Assembly (NCBI RefSeq): GCF_900103535.1 | Contig: NZ_FNHQ01000003.1 | Span: forward strand, 1-64,000 | Origin: Megasphaera paucivorans | GTDB taxonomy: Bacteria > Bacillota > Negativicutes > Veillonellales > Megasphaeraceae | DNA: 64,000 nucleotides | Direction of reading: 5' to 3' | Shown here: positions 57,768-64,000 of the stretch, piece by piece | Numbering within the stretch: the first letter of the stretch is position 1 | How the letters are laid out: every line of letters begins with the position of its first letter | The notes under the pieces: model-generated | Seen by the model: only the letters and a program-made list of their open reading frames with translations | The model's database searches: none | What the model was told of the DNA's origin: nothing | Translations under genes and position numbers: made by a program

Positions 57768-57819
57768 GGTTCATTATGAAATCTTTAGATTTCTGTCTTG
57801 ACAAATGAGCCATTATACA

Positions 57820-58070
57820 ATTCGGTATCACCATATTCACTGACTACCGTCTTCTTGCTATGCCCGTTACGACGATTTTCGGTTTGTTTGGCAGAGTTTT
57901 CATTTTTACCATAACCCAATAACCCAGAGTGGTATCCATTTCAGCTTCCAGCATTTCCTGCATAGTTTCACTGAATAGATCCTTAAGCATTGCCGAAATA
58001 TCGCGCTGGTTGTCTTCATGTTTCGCTCTTTAATGAGCTCCCGAATTTGTTCTTTCGTTAGTAGTCCCAT
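57820..58070 (-). pseudogene. IS256-family transposase, N-terminal fragment with frameshifts
   Basis: Starts at ATG 58070 after GGAGG (MGLLTKEQIRELIKER). The family sequence then continues in another frame (DISAMLKDLFSETMQEMLEAE) and, after a GGTTAT duplication near 57925, in a third (NRRNGHSKKTVVSEYGDTE). It ends at the IS3-family border; the rest of the transposase, including the catalytic region, is not found on the other side. An end-type repeat GGTAGTGTAAAATAGTTTGT lies at 58116-58135. Confidence 0.82.
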
Positions 58071-58115
58071 GCTTTTGACCTCCATATCTTCATTCTACAG
58101 ATTTTTTTCAAAAGC

Positions 58116-58135
58116 ACAAACTATTTTACACTACC
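58116..58135 (-). repeat. Terminal inverted-repeat-like end of the IS256-family fragment
   Basis: GGTAGTGTAAAATAGTTTGT on the minus strand, about 45 bases upstream of the transposase start, in the place and with the sequence type of an IS256-family end. Its last 11 bases recur at 61580-61590. Confidence 0.6.
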
Positions 58136-58211
58136 TATTTTTATTACTGCATCTTGATATAAAAATACATTTTTCCAATTCTTGAATCATAACATCATTG
58201 CTGTTAAATTT

Positions 58212-58412
58212 TTACTTATCAAACTTATCAATGTATTCTTGATCTATCTCAAACGACGCGGAAGGAACTAGTTCATATTTTTCATCGTAGATTTCATTTA
58301 ATTTATTAGGATCTACAAATCCTTCATAATGCTTATCACTTTCAGTGTAATTTTCTAATTCAAAATGTCCACATCTATGATATCTGCATTTTTCTAATTT
58401 TGTTTTATCTAT
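58212..58412 (-). CDS. Small protein of unknown function
   Basis: 66 residues, MIDKTKLEKCRYHRCGHFEL at the start; acidic C-terminal half. A Cys-x4-Cys-x-His group (KCRYHRCGH) might bind a metal, which is a guess. AAGGAGGG lies six to eight bases before the ATG at 58412; the frame to 58469 is not needed. I do not recognise a family. Confidence 0.55.
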   Translation of the reverse strand: MDKTKLEKCRYHRCGHFELENYTESDKHYEGFVDPNKLNEIYDEKYELVPSASFEIDQEYIDKFDK

Positions 58413-58461
58413 CATAAAAAATCCCTCCTTCATACCATATAACATATTAACAATATAATAA

Positions 58462-58488
58462 AAGAACACTCGAGCTGCGAGTGTTCTT
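58462..58488 (-). terminator. Terminator of a short minus-strand transcript
   Basis: Perfect stem AAGAACACTCG / CGAGTGTTCTT, five-base loop, then TTTATTATATT on the minus strand. Confidence 0.8.
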
Positions 58489-58650
58489 AATTCCTATAGT
58501 AGAAGGTTTATCCGTCCCCACCTTCAAAAAGGTCGTTCTGTATCACGTTACATGTTATAGCTCCTAAAGGGTTTTATTTCATATATCCGCACTCGATAAA
58601 TGTTTGAAATCGGTTTGGTTTCAATCATCACCCCTTGTATTTACACTATA
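58489..58650 (-). ncRNA. Candidate short transcript with a tiny reading frame
   Basis: A TATAGT -10 box (58645-58650) and a terminator (58462-58488) bound about 175 bases. After a 10-base leader with AAGGGG there are two overlapping small frames: ATG 58628 to TAA 58548 (26 residues, MIETKPISNIYRVRIYEIK...) and TTG 58624 (16 residues, better spacing). The rest can fold (ACCTT...AAGGT). It could be a leader, a small RNA or a peptide gene; I cannot decide. Confidence 0.35.
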
Positions 58651-58747
58651 CCACAAATATAAAATAAAAGATATCGTTCATTAAAATGAATAATTCCCCC
58701 CAATACTCACTTTCTGCACTATCATTATGTAATCAGTGCTTAGAATA

Positions 58748-58945
58748 TTATTTACAATCGCTAACACTGATAACACTAATATCTTTCAGATTATACCTAT
58801 ATTCTTTAAATACTGTTTTTTTCTTTGTTTTTTCAGCTAATGTAATATAATTCATTTTAGAATCATGTACTTTACAAATACCTTCATGTAAAGCTCTGTT
58901 ACTAATTACTCGAATTTTTAAATACTTTTCTAGATATGATGTCAT
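58748..58945 (-). CDS. Small protein, possibly Sm-like fold
   Basis: 65 residues: MTSYLEKYLKIRVISNRALH, then EGICKVHDSKMNYITLAE and a last NLKDISVISVSD. The short helix followed by five predicted beta strands resembles LSm/SH3-like small barrels. This is inference from pattern; no RNA-binding residues can be assigned. AGGAGGG precedes the ATG. Two 20-bp repeats overlap or precede its presumed promoter. Confidence 0.6.
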   Translation of the reverse strand: MTSYLEKYLKIRVISNRALHEGICKVHDSKMNYITLAEKTKKKTVFKEYRYNLKDISVISVSDCK

Positions 58946-59031
58946 ATAATATCCCTCCTAATAATAAGAGAAACGCAGAATCTATAAAATATTTCCAATT
59001 AACTAGCCTATACTTATTTTCCTGCACTACT

Positions 59032-59037
59032 ATTATA
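59032..59037 (-). promoter_or_regulatory. -10 box upstream of the 65-residue protein gene
   Basis: TATAAT on the minus strand. The -35 region is occupied by one of the 20-bp repeats (GGAC element), and spacing to a standard -35 is poor, so an activator may be used. Confidence 0.4.
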
Positions 59038-59047
59038 ACATGTATTT

Positions 59048-59100
59048 CTTGTCCAAACCTGCTACAATTCTGCTATAAATCTGTCCGAATCTGCTACAAG
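59048..59100. repeat. Two 20-bp direct repeats 33 bp apart (operator-like)
   Basis: CTTGTCCAAACCTGCTACAA (59048-59067) and CTGTCCGAATCTGCTACAAG (59081-59100) share CTGCTACAA and GTCC spacing; a third partial copy TTCTGCTATAA lies between them (59068-59078). A 33-bp distance is three DNA turns, so a protein would bind one face. Confidence 0.6.
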
Positions 59101-59159
59101 AAAAAAGTTATTCACAAATATATTTAATACAAGCTATTCTTTATTGTATGGTTTCCCAT

Positions 59160-59414
59160 CTATTTCAATATGTTTCCCAAATAGTGGAACTTACTATCAA
59201 TTCTTCTGCAAGCATCTTCAATACTTTTATCATTTTCTAATAGTTCAAAAATTATTTTTTCCATTTCCGGGGTACATACTCCATTATTTTCATTGTACAA
59301 TTTTACATATTCCCTATTCAAATCATCTTGTCTTTTTTTTAATTCTGCTATTCTTTGATCTAATGCATCATTTAATTTTTTCATCTCAAACATATGCTCA
59401 TCTATTCCAGTCAT
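59160..59414 (-). CDS. Small coiled-coil protein of unknown function
   Basis: 84 residues. The first half (MKKLNDALDQRIAELKKRQD and on) has heptads typical of a coiled coil; the second half is helical and charged. The ribosome binding site is weak (AAAGAA), so the start is uncertain. Found next to the ArpU-like regulator in phage-type DNA. I do not recognise a family. Confidence 0.5.
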   Translation of the reverse strand: MTGIDEHMFEMKKLNDALDQRIAELKKRQDDLNREYVKLYNENNGVCTPEMEKIIFELLENDKSIEDACRRIDSKFHYLGNILK

Positions 59415-59510
59415 TAAAACACATTCTTTCTTCGAAAGAAAAAATTATCAATAATAAATTTTCATATTATATTTATTAAATAATAACTGCGTACAATAAA
59501 TAAGTCAACT

Positions 59511-59999
59511 TTAAAATAAAAAATCTGTCTGCACCGGAATATCTTCTGTTCCAAACACCATCTCCGCCAATATTTCTAGTACCTTTTCACTACGCTTGCG
59601 GCAGTATCCTTCTGAACAATTCACACAGGCTGCTGTCATTTTCCACGACATTTCTTTTATATATTTATTGCAAATAATCATTCGATCCGATTCTGTCAAT
59701 GCTTCTAGTGACCGATTTAGTCGGTTCATGATAGGTTCTTTCTCCGCAAGTTCTGTCCGAAGTGCAGCAATCTTGTTTGGAATTTTCTCTTTCTTGAAAT
59801 ATTCCTGTTCTTGCTGACTTAGATCACTACCATTGCCGCCGGGTGCAAAAGATAAAGATGGAATTTTTGGTGCCGCATTTAGTGACAGCATGGCTTCATA
59901 ATCAGCAATATCCGCCTTCACGTTTTCTATATACGTCATCTGCTCCTGATAGTGCTGCAGATAGTATTTGATTACCGCTACATTTTTACTACGATCCAT
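59511..59999 (-). CDS. ArpU/RinA-type phage transcriptional regulator
   Basis: 162 residues, with a C-terminal sigma-region-4-like helix-turn-helix (LTESDRMIICNKYIKEMSWK, then YCRKRSEKVLEILAEMVFG). An N-terminal helical part begins MDRSKNVAVIKYYLQHYQEQ. Proteins of this kind activate late or packaging genes of Firmicute prophages and pathogenicity islands. GGAGG precedes the ATG. The terminase fragment nearby fits a decayed prophage, though here the terminase remnant lies upstream of it on the same strand. Confidence 0.72.
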   Translation of the reverse strand: MDRSKNVAVIKYYLQHYQEQMTYIENVKADIADYEAMLSLNAAPKIPSLSFAPGGNGSDLSQQEQEYFKKEKIPNKIAALRTELAEKEPIMNRLNRSLEALTESDRMIICNKYIKEMSWKMTAACVNCSEGYCRKRSEKVLEILAEMVFGTEDIPVQTDFLF

Positions 60000-60096
60000 G
60001 CTCTATTGCCTCCTGCTATTATAATGAAACAATGTCAATCAGTTCCCCCGGTTATCTCTCTTGATCAAATTTTTAAGTTATAACATGCTAAAAGTT

Positions 60097-60267
60097 TTAA
60101 TTTTGCAGTATCTTTGTTTGATGAAGTCCTTCCGCTTTTCCCTTATCATAAGCCCTATATGCTACGACAACTACAAGCGCAGCTAAATCCATTTTCCCAA
60201 TAGATATATATTTTAATTCGTCCATTGTATTAAATATTATTGTTTCAATTTCGCTTTTTTTAGTCAT
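60097..60267 (-). CDS. Small 56-residue protein
   Basis: MTKKSEIETIIFNTMDELKY at the start, ending GLHQTKILQN. AAAGGAG lies eight bases before the ATG at 60267, a strong signal. The middle (LAALVVVVAYRAYDKG) is hydrophobic but short. It lies between the ArpU-like gene and a terminase fragment, as small unknown genes do in phage genomes. No family recognised. Confidence 0.6.
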   Translation of the reverse strand: MTKKSEIETIIFNTMDELKYISIGKMDLAALVVVVAYRAYDKGKAEGLHQTKILQN

Positions 60268-60305
60268 AATTCACTCTCCTTTGTAATTATTTTGCATAAA
60301 CACAA

Positions 60306-60340
60306 AACGGAACTGACAACTTTATGTTATCAATCCCGTT
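60306..60340 (-). terminator. Terminator-like hairpin after the terminase fragment
   Basis: 15-bp stem with G-T pairs, AACGGGATTGATAAC / GTTGTCAGTTCCGTT, loop ATAAA, then TTG on the minus strand. Confidence 0.55.
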
Positions 60341-60385
60341 ATACTAGGTATATTAATGTATGAATATACAATAATCATCAAAATA

Positions 60386-60526
60386 TCAATGCTTTTTCTT
60401 TGATTCTAATTCCGCAATACGCTTATCAGCATCCTCATCACTCATATTACATACATTGATGAGACCGCCATCTTTACCGGTAACCTCAGTTTCCTGCTTA
60501 TCACCCCAATCATTCCGCTTACTATT
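60386..60526 (-). pseudogene. C-terminal fragment of a phage terminase small subunit
   Basis: 47 codons read NDWGDKQETEVTGKDGGLIN and end MSDEDADKRIAELESKKKH, like the C-terminal tail of phage terminase small subunits. A TAA directly precedes it and no start codon with a signal is present, so it is a decayed remnant. Confidence 0.6.
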
Positions 60527-60543
60527 TTAAATTTACAAACAGT

Positions 60544-61533
60544 TTAAGACAACTGCTTATCTAATTCACATATCTTCTGTAAAATTTTATGTTGTTTTTC
60601 ATCAAGAGCCGATATATCTAATTTTTCAATAGAGTTCCATTCTCCTTCTGATCCATAAAAATATTTTCTTGATATTATTGTGATTATTTCAAAAAACATT
60701 ACTTGTATTAAAGAAATCAATAAAAACCCATTTTTAGAATACCATGTTGGAGAAAAAAAATTGTCACTAATATCTGTATTTACTATATCTAAAAAACTCG
60801 CCCCATGTATATATTGAGGCATAAAATCATATAATTGATCATACATAAACATAAGACTATCATCAAAGAACAAATCACCATTTAGCCGTTCATTTAACAT
60901 AATACTCATTTGTCGCAAGGAGTACCTTTTAATTCTATGATCTTTTAAATATTCAAAAACAAAATACCACGGACCATAAAATTTATCTTTCGCAGCATTG
61001 TTTAATTCTTCAATCGTGTCTTTTATCAATTTTGTACTTACATTGGACGAAAACTGTTCAAAAAGTCGATTAACTTTTTCATAAGTAGCTTCAGTATTAT
61101 ATAAAACATCTATTACGACATCGGGATGATCTTGTGCGTACCGATTACCTCTTTGAATATCTCTTCTTCCTTTCCAAACAGAAAATACGGAATAACATTT
61201 TGCTTTAATATTTATTTCATCTTCATCAACCATTAAATAATTCATTAGTAAAAATACTTCATACATGGTTCTCACTGTAGGTATTGCATTACGATGAAGA
61301 TTATTACCACAAAGAATTTGTACTCCATATAATAAATCTGTCCATTCTTTAAAAAAATGAAGAAATAGTGCATCACCTTCTGTAATTAACTTCTGATCAG
61401 TTTTGCTCTGTCTATTTTTATATTCATCCAAGAAAATCTTTCCTATACGTTCACATTCTCGTATACAGTTTTTTAATATTTTTGCTGATAAATTTCCATA
61501 AGCTTCGAGATTATCCATTTGTTCTCGTGTCAT
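60544..61533 (-). CDS. DUF5677-like protein
   Basis: A 329-residue mainly helical protein. Early features HFFKEWTDLLYGVQILCGNN and IPTVRTMYEVFLLMNYLM match my memory of DUF5677, a family of unknown function common in mobile regions. A hydrophobic stretch near the C-terminus (FLLISLIQVMFFEIITIIS) might contact membrane. AAAGAGG precedes the ATG. AT-rich, isolated between the phage remnants and the arsenic operon. Confidence 0.6.
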   Translation of the reverse strand: MTREQMDNLEAYGNLSAKILKNCIRECERIGKIFLDEYKNRQSKTDQKLITEGDALFLHFFKEWTDLLYGVQILCGNNLHRNAIPTVRTMYEVFLLMNYLMVDEDEINIKAKCYSVFSVWKGRRDIQRGNRYAQDHPDVVIDVLYNTEATYEKVNRLFEQFSSNVSTKLIKDTIEELNNAAKDKFYGPWYFVFEYLKDHRIKRYSLRQMSIMLNERLNGDLFFDDSLMFMYDQLYDFMPQYIHGASFLDIVNTDISDNFFSPTWYSKNGFLLISLIQVMFFEIITIISRKYFYGSEGEWNSIEKLDISALDEKQHKILQKICELDKQLS

Positions 61534-61579
61534 TAAAATATCGCCTCTTTATAGAGATAATATCACAAAAACAACTAAA

Positions 61580-61590
61580 TTTACACTACC
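61580..61590. repeat. 11-bp copy of the IS256-family end
   Basis: TTTACACTACC matches the outer end at 58125-58135 in the same orientation. It could be the trace of a second element border or chance. Confidence 0.35.
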
Positions 61591-61595
61591 AATTA

Positions 61596-61624
61596 AAAAG
61601 CCGCCACTGCATCAAGTGACGGCT
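61596..61624 (-). terminator. Terminator upstream of the DUF5677-like gene
   Basis: Stem AGCCGTCACT / AGTGGCGGCT (one G-T pair) followed by TTTTT on the minus strand. It is the likely end of the arsenic operon transcript, about 200 bases after its last stop codon. Confidence 0.8.
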
Positions 61625-61821
61625 ATCCAGAAAAGAGACATTGAATCATAGACCTATGCAAACTCATTACTTGTAGTAGTATTTACATAATTCTACTGTA
61701 TATAGTATAACAGCTTTTTACTACTCTTATTATTCAATTAAGCTCTCATGTATTGATCAATAAAAAATCTTACGGTCAAACATTGCCTATCTTAAAATAG
61801 TATTTCTTATTTTTTCTTCAA
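61625..61821. other. AT-rich spacer after the arsenic operon
   Basis: About 200 bases without a supported frame. Contains a TTTACA...TATAAC pair on the plus strand at 18-base spacing with no gene behind it. Nothing else seen. Confidence 0.4.
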
Positions 61822-62883
61822 TTATTCGATTCCATTTATATTATAATATTTTCGTTTTAAATAGGTCGCTGCATTCACTAAACCAATCATAACTGGTACT
61901 TCAATCAGTGGTCCAATTACAGCCGCAAAAGCTTGATCAGAGGCAATACCAAACACAGCCACAGTGACTGCAATAGCTAATTCAAAATTATTACTGGCAG
62001 CAGTAAATGCTAAAGTGACTGTTTGTTCATATTTAAAATTTGCTTTATATGATATATAAAAACTAGAAAAAAACATAATCACAAAATAAATTAAAAGCGG
62101 GATAGCTATACGAACAACATTTATCGGATTATCAATAATTTCACTACCTTTGGTCATAAACATAATAACAATGGTATACAACAACGCAATTAAAGCCAAC
62201 GGTGAAATTGTAGGTATAAAAACTTGTTCATACCATTTTTGTGTTTTTGCTCGTATAAGTCCAAATCTTGTAAAAAATCCTGCAACGAACGGGATTCCTA
62301 GATAGATTAACACACTTTTAGCTACATCTATCATTGATATTGTAATATTCTGCTCTCCCCAAGACATGCCCAACCATGCGGGAATAAGTGTCACAAATAA
62401 ATATATATACACCGCATATAACAAAATTTGGAAAATAGAATTGAGTGCTACCAGCGCCGCACAATACTCATTATCCCCATTAGCAAGTGTATTCCATATA
62501 ATGACCATTGCAATACACCTTGCCAATCCAATGACAATTAATCCGATAGCAAATCCGGGCATATCGCCCAAAAATAATACCGCCAAAATAAACATTAAAA
62601 CAGGACCTATAATCCAATTCTGAAAAAGTGAAAACACAAATATTCTTTTATTTTTTATGACTTTCCCAATTTCTTCATATTTAACTTTAGCAAGCGGTGG
62701 ATACATCATAACGATAAGACCTATTGCAATGGGCCATGATATTGTCCCTGTACTAAAAGCACTTAATGATTCTGCTAAATTAGGAGATAAATAGCCACAA
62801 GTTACACCTAATCCCATAGCAATAAAAATCCACAGTGTAAGAAATCTATCTAAAAAAGATAACCTATTTTTTTGTATTCCCAT
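61822..62883 (-). CDS. acr3: ACR3-family arsenite efflux transporter
   Basis: A 353-residue inner-membrane exporter with about ten hydrophobic segments. The family's essential cysteine is in [19 protein letters not shown] (about residue 120), and the later conserved glutamate is in [14 protein letters not shown]. Also typical are [14 protein letters not shown] and [24 protein letters not shown] lies ten bases before the ATG, within the end of the upstream gene; the two overlap by 20 bases. Removes arsenite from the cytoplasm. Confidence 0.94.
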   Translation of the reverse strand: MGIQKNRLSFLDRFLTLWIFIAMGLGVTCGYLSPNLAESLSAFSTGTISWPIAIGLIVMMYPPLAKVKYEEIGKVIKNKRIFVFSLFQNWIIGPVLMFILAVLFLGDMPGFAIGLIVIGLARCIAMVIIWNTLANGDNEYCAALVALNSIFQILLYAVYIYLFVTLIPAWLGMSWGEQNITISMIDVAKSVLIYLGIPFVAGFFTRFGLIRAKTQKWYEQVFIPTISPLALIALLYTIVIMFMTKGSEIIDNPINVVRIAIPLLIYFVIMFFSSFYISYKANFKYEQTVTLAFTAASNNFELAIAVTVAVFGIASDQAFAAVIGPLIEVPVMIGLVNAATYLKRKYYNINGIE

Positions 62884-64000
62884 CGTATTTTTTCTCCTTA
62901 CTCAAATTCAAATACATACAAGTGCTAGTTTTAGGACATATATTTCCCAGAGAAGATGTTTCTAAAATATCAACTGGTACAGCATCACGCGATATGGAGA
63001 TAAAATCATATCTACTTAAATAAGTTTCCGCTGTATTAGTTAATAAGTAAACTCCTTTACATCTTTGTTCCCTCAATATATTTAGAACATACTGTATTAA
63101 TTTACTGGCAATCCCTGATTTTTTAAACTTAGGACAAACGGCCAATGAACGCAACAAAGCAACATCATTGTAAATTTCAAAACCCAATACTCCCATAATA
63201 GAAGTACCTTGTGCAATATAATATTTTCCCGTATCATCACTGACTCCACTAACAGGTAATCCACTATGCTCTAACAAATTATATATTTGTGGAAAATCTT
63301 TTTGTTCAGCAATTTTAATATTGAAATCAGCCCCCTCTACTAAAGATTGCGCAGGTTTTTTTGCACGAATAAATGCACTAATCAATGCCCCATTCCATTC
63401 TTCAATTTCGTTCGTTATGTTTGATGATACTCGCTGTTGCATAAATAGTTCTGTTAAATCATACGTTCGAGTTGTTCGAACTTCAATGTTTTCGAACCCT
63501 GCCTCTTTTAATTTTTTTTCATATTCTGTATGTAATAACGCACCGGATATGCACCCAGCCCATGAAAATAAATCACGTCTTATAGTATCAGGTAATGGTT
63601 TTGTAATAACAATATCAGATACAGCTATGCGTCCTCCCGGCTTGAGAACTCGATATATTTCTCTAAAAACTTGATCCTTATCTCCTGACAAATTAATAAC
63701 ACAATTAGAAATAACAGCATCTATTTCTCCATCCGGCAAAGGAATTTCTTCAATATATCCTTTTAAAAACTCGGCATTGGCTATATTAGCCTTATTTTTA
63801 TTAGCGTTAGCTTCAGCCAACATTTCATCTGTCATATCAAGTCCATATGCTTTACCGGATGGACCAATTCGACGTGCAGAAAGCAATACATCCAGCCCAG
63901 CACCGCTTCCCAAATCAAGTACAGTTTCTCCAGCATGCAAGGAACCTAATGCCGTAGGATTGCCGCAACCAAAAGAAGCAGCTATCATGTCTTGCGGCAA
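62864..64000 (-). CDS. arsM: Arsenite methyltransferase ArsM fused to ArsN2-like acetyltransferase (5' end cut by window)
   Basis: 378 codons in the window; the frame continues beyond base 64000 (the TTG there is an internal Leu). Residues 1-215 are a SAM methyltransferase with [20 protein letters not shown] and the three ArsM cysteines in [19 protein letters not shown] and [11 protein letters not shown]. From about 225 a GNAT domain follows ([68 protein letters not shown]), like ArsN2. It should methylate As(III) and acetylate an organoarsenical. Upstream regulator not visible. Confidence 0.9.
   Translation of the reverse strand: MPQDMIAASFGCGNPTALGSLHAGETVLDLGSGAGLDVLLSARRIGPSGKAYGLDMTDEMLAEANANKNKANIANAEFLKGYIEEIPLPDGEIDAVISNCVINLSGDKDQVFREIYRVLKPGGRIAVSDIVITKPLPDTIRRDLFSWAGCISGALLHTEYEKKLKEAGFENIEVRTTRTYDLTELFMQQRVSSNITNEIEEWNGALISAFIRAKKPAQSLVEGADFNIKIAEQKDFPQIYNLLEHSGLPVSGVSDDTGKYYIAQGTSIMGVLGFEIYNDVALLRSLAVCPKFKKSGIASKLIQYVLNILREQRCKGVYLLTNTAETYLSRYDFISISRDAVPVDILETSSLGNICPKTSTCMYLNLSKEKKYDGNTKK

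Larger units (their letters stand above)
56519..57818 (+). mobile_element. IS3-family insertion sequence, about 1.3 kb, degenerate
   Basis: Ends are imperfect inverted repeats: GTATAATGGTCTCAT... on the left and, on the other strand, GTATAATGGCTCATT... on the right, both followed by AAGACA. A 3-bp direct repeat AAT flanks it (56516-56518, 57819-57821), as expected for IS3. It carries orfA and a broken orfB. If the T and A of the flanking repeats belong to the element, the borders shift by one base. Confidence 0.88.

Noticed and set aside
59048-59100. CRISPR array
   Set aside because: Only two full repeats of 20 bp with a 13-bp gap and no cas genes; operator-like repeats fit better.
54970-61625. 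tRNA attachment-site duplication bounding an island
   Set aside because: I looked for a second copy of the tRNA-Ser 3' end downstream and saw none, and no integrase gene is present in the window.

Overview
The window looks like the chromosome of an anaerobic, butyrate-forming Negativicute close to Megasphaera or Anaeroglobus. The butyryl-CoA dehydrogenase is near-identical in pattern to the Megasphaera elsdenii enzyme as I remember it. It is followed by etfB, and the gene content (sufCBDSU, gatCAB, T-box controlled leuS and glyQS, TrmR/TrhP wobble modification) is that of a Firmicute lineage. The family assignment rests on remembered sequence patterns, not on a search. Almost every gene is on the minus strand; only lgt, tadA, the tRNA and one insertion sequence are on the plus strand. 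Start codons were re-chosen by Shine-Dalgarno spacing, and several genes use TTG or GTG.

Layout of the core part (1-55000), read in the direction of transcription within each block: bcd-etfB (etfB cut by the window start); a CoA-pyrophosphatase-type Nudix protein; leuS behind a leucine T-box; an exported GH18-type protein; lgt (+); sufC-sufB-sufD-sufS-sufU; a P1-family peptidase; dcd; an OLD-family nuclease followed by topB; a malic enzyme; a complete glycogen operon glgC-glgD-glgP-glgB-glgA plus a fused GH13-GH77 enzyme; mltG-trmR-trhP-DUF4911; a DUF4127 exported protein; a TRIC-type channel; tadA (+); pcrA-ligA-gatC-gatA-gatB; a compact CBS-containing family II pyrophosphatase; rplS; an exported protein; glyQ-glyS behind a glycine T-box; and an LTA-synthase-like sulfatase.

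From tRNA-Ser(CGA) at 54907-54995 to about 61600 the sequence becomes AT-rich and broken. It holds a 5'-truncated DUF4020-like gene (possible remnant of a SIR2-type defence protein), an IS3-family element sitting in an IS256-family fragment, small unknown genes, an ArpU/RinA-type phage regulator and a terminase small-subunit fragment. I read this as a decayed prophage or island next to a tRNA gene. No integrase is visible. The right edge (61822-64000) is an arsenic operon: an ArsM methyltransferase fused to an ArsN2-like acetyltransferase, then an ACR3 arsenite exporter.

The least expected observations are: a 61-bp element directly after the rplS terminator that carries both the 5' and the 3' end of a group IIC intron with the middle missing; the ArsM-ArsN2 fusion; the OLD nuclease-TopB pair; the GH13-GH77 fusion with both active sites apparently intact; a glyQS promoter and T-box start buried in the end of the upstream gene; and paired 20-bp repeats 33 bp apart in front of a small island gene. 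I found no CRISPR array, rRNA gene or complete, clearly new multi-gene system.
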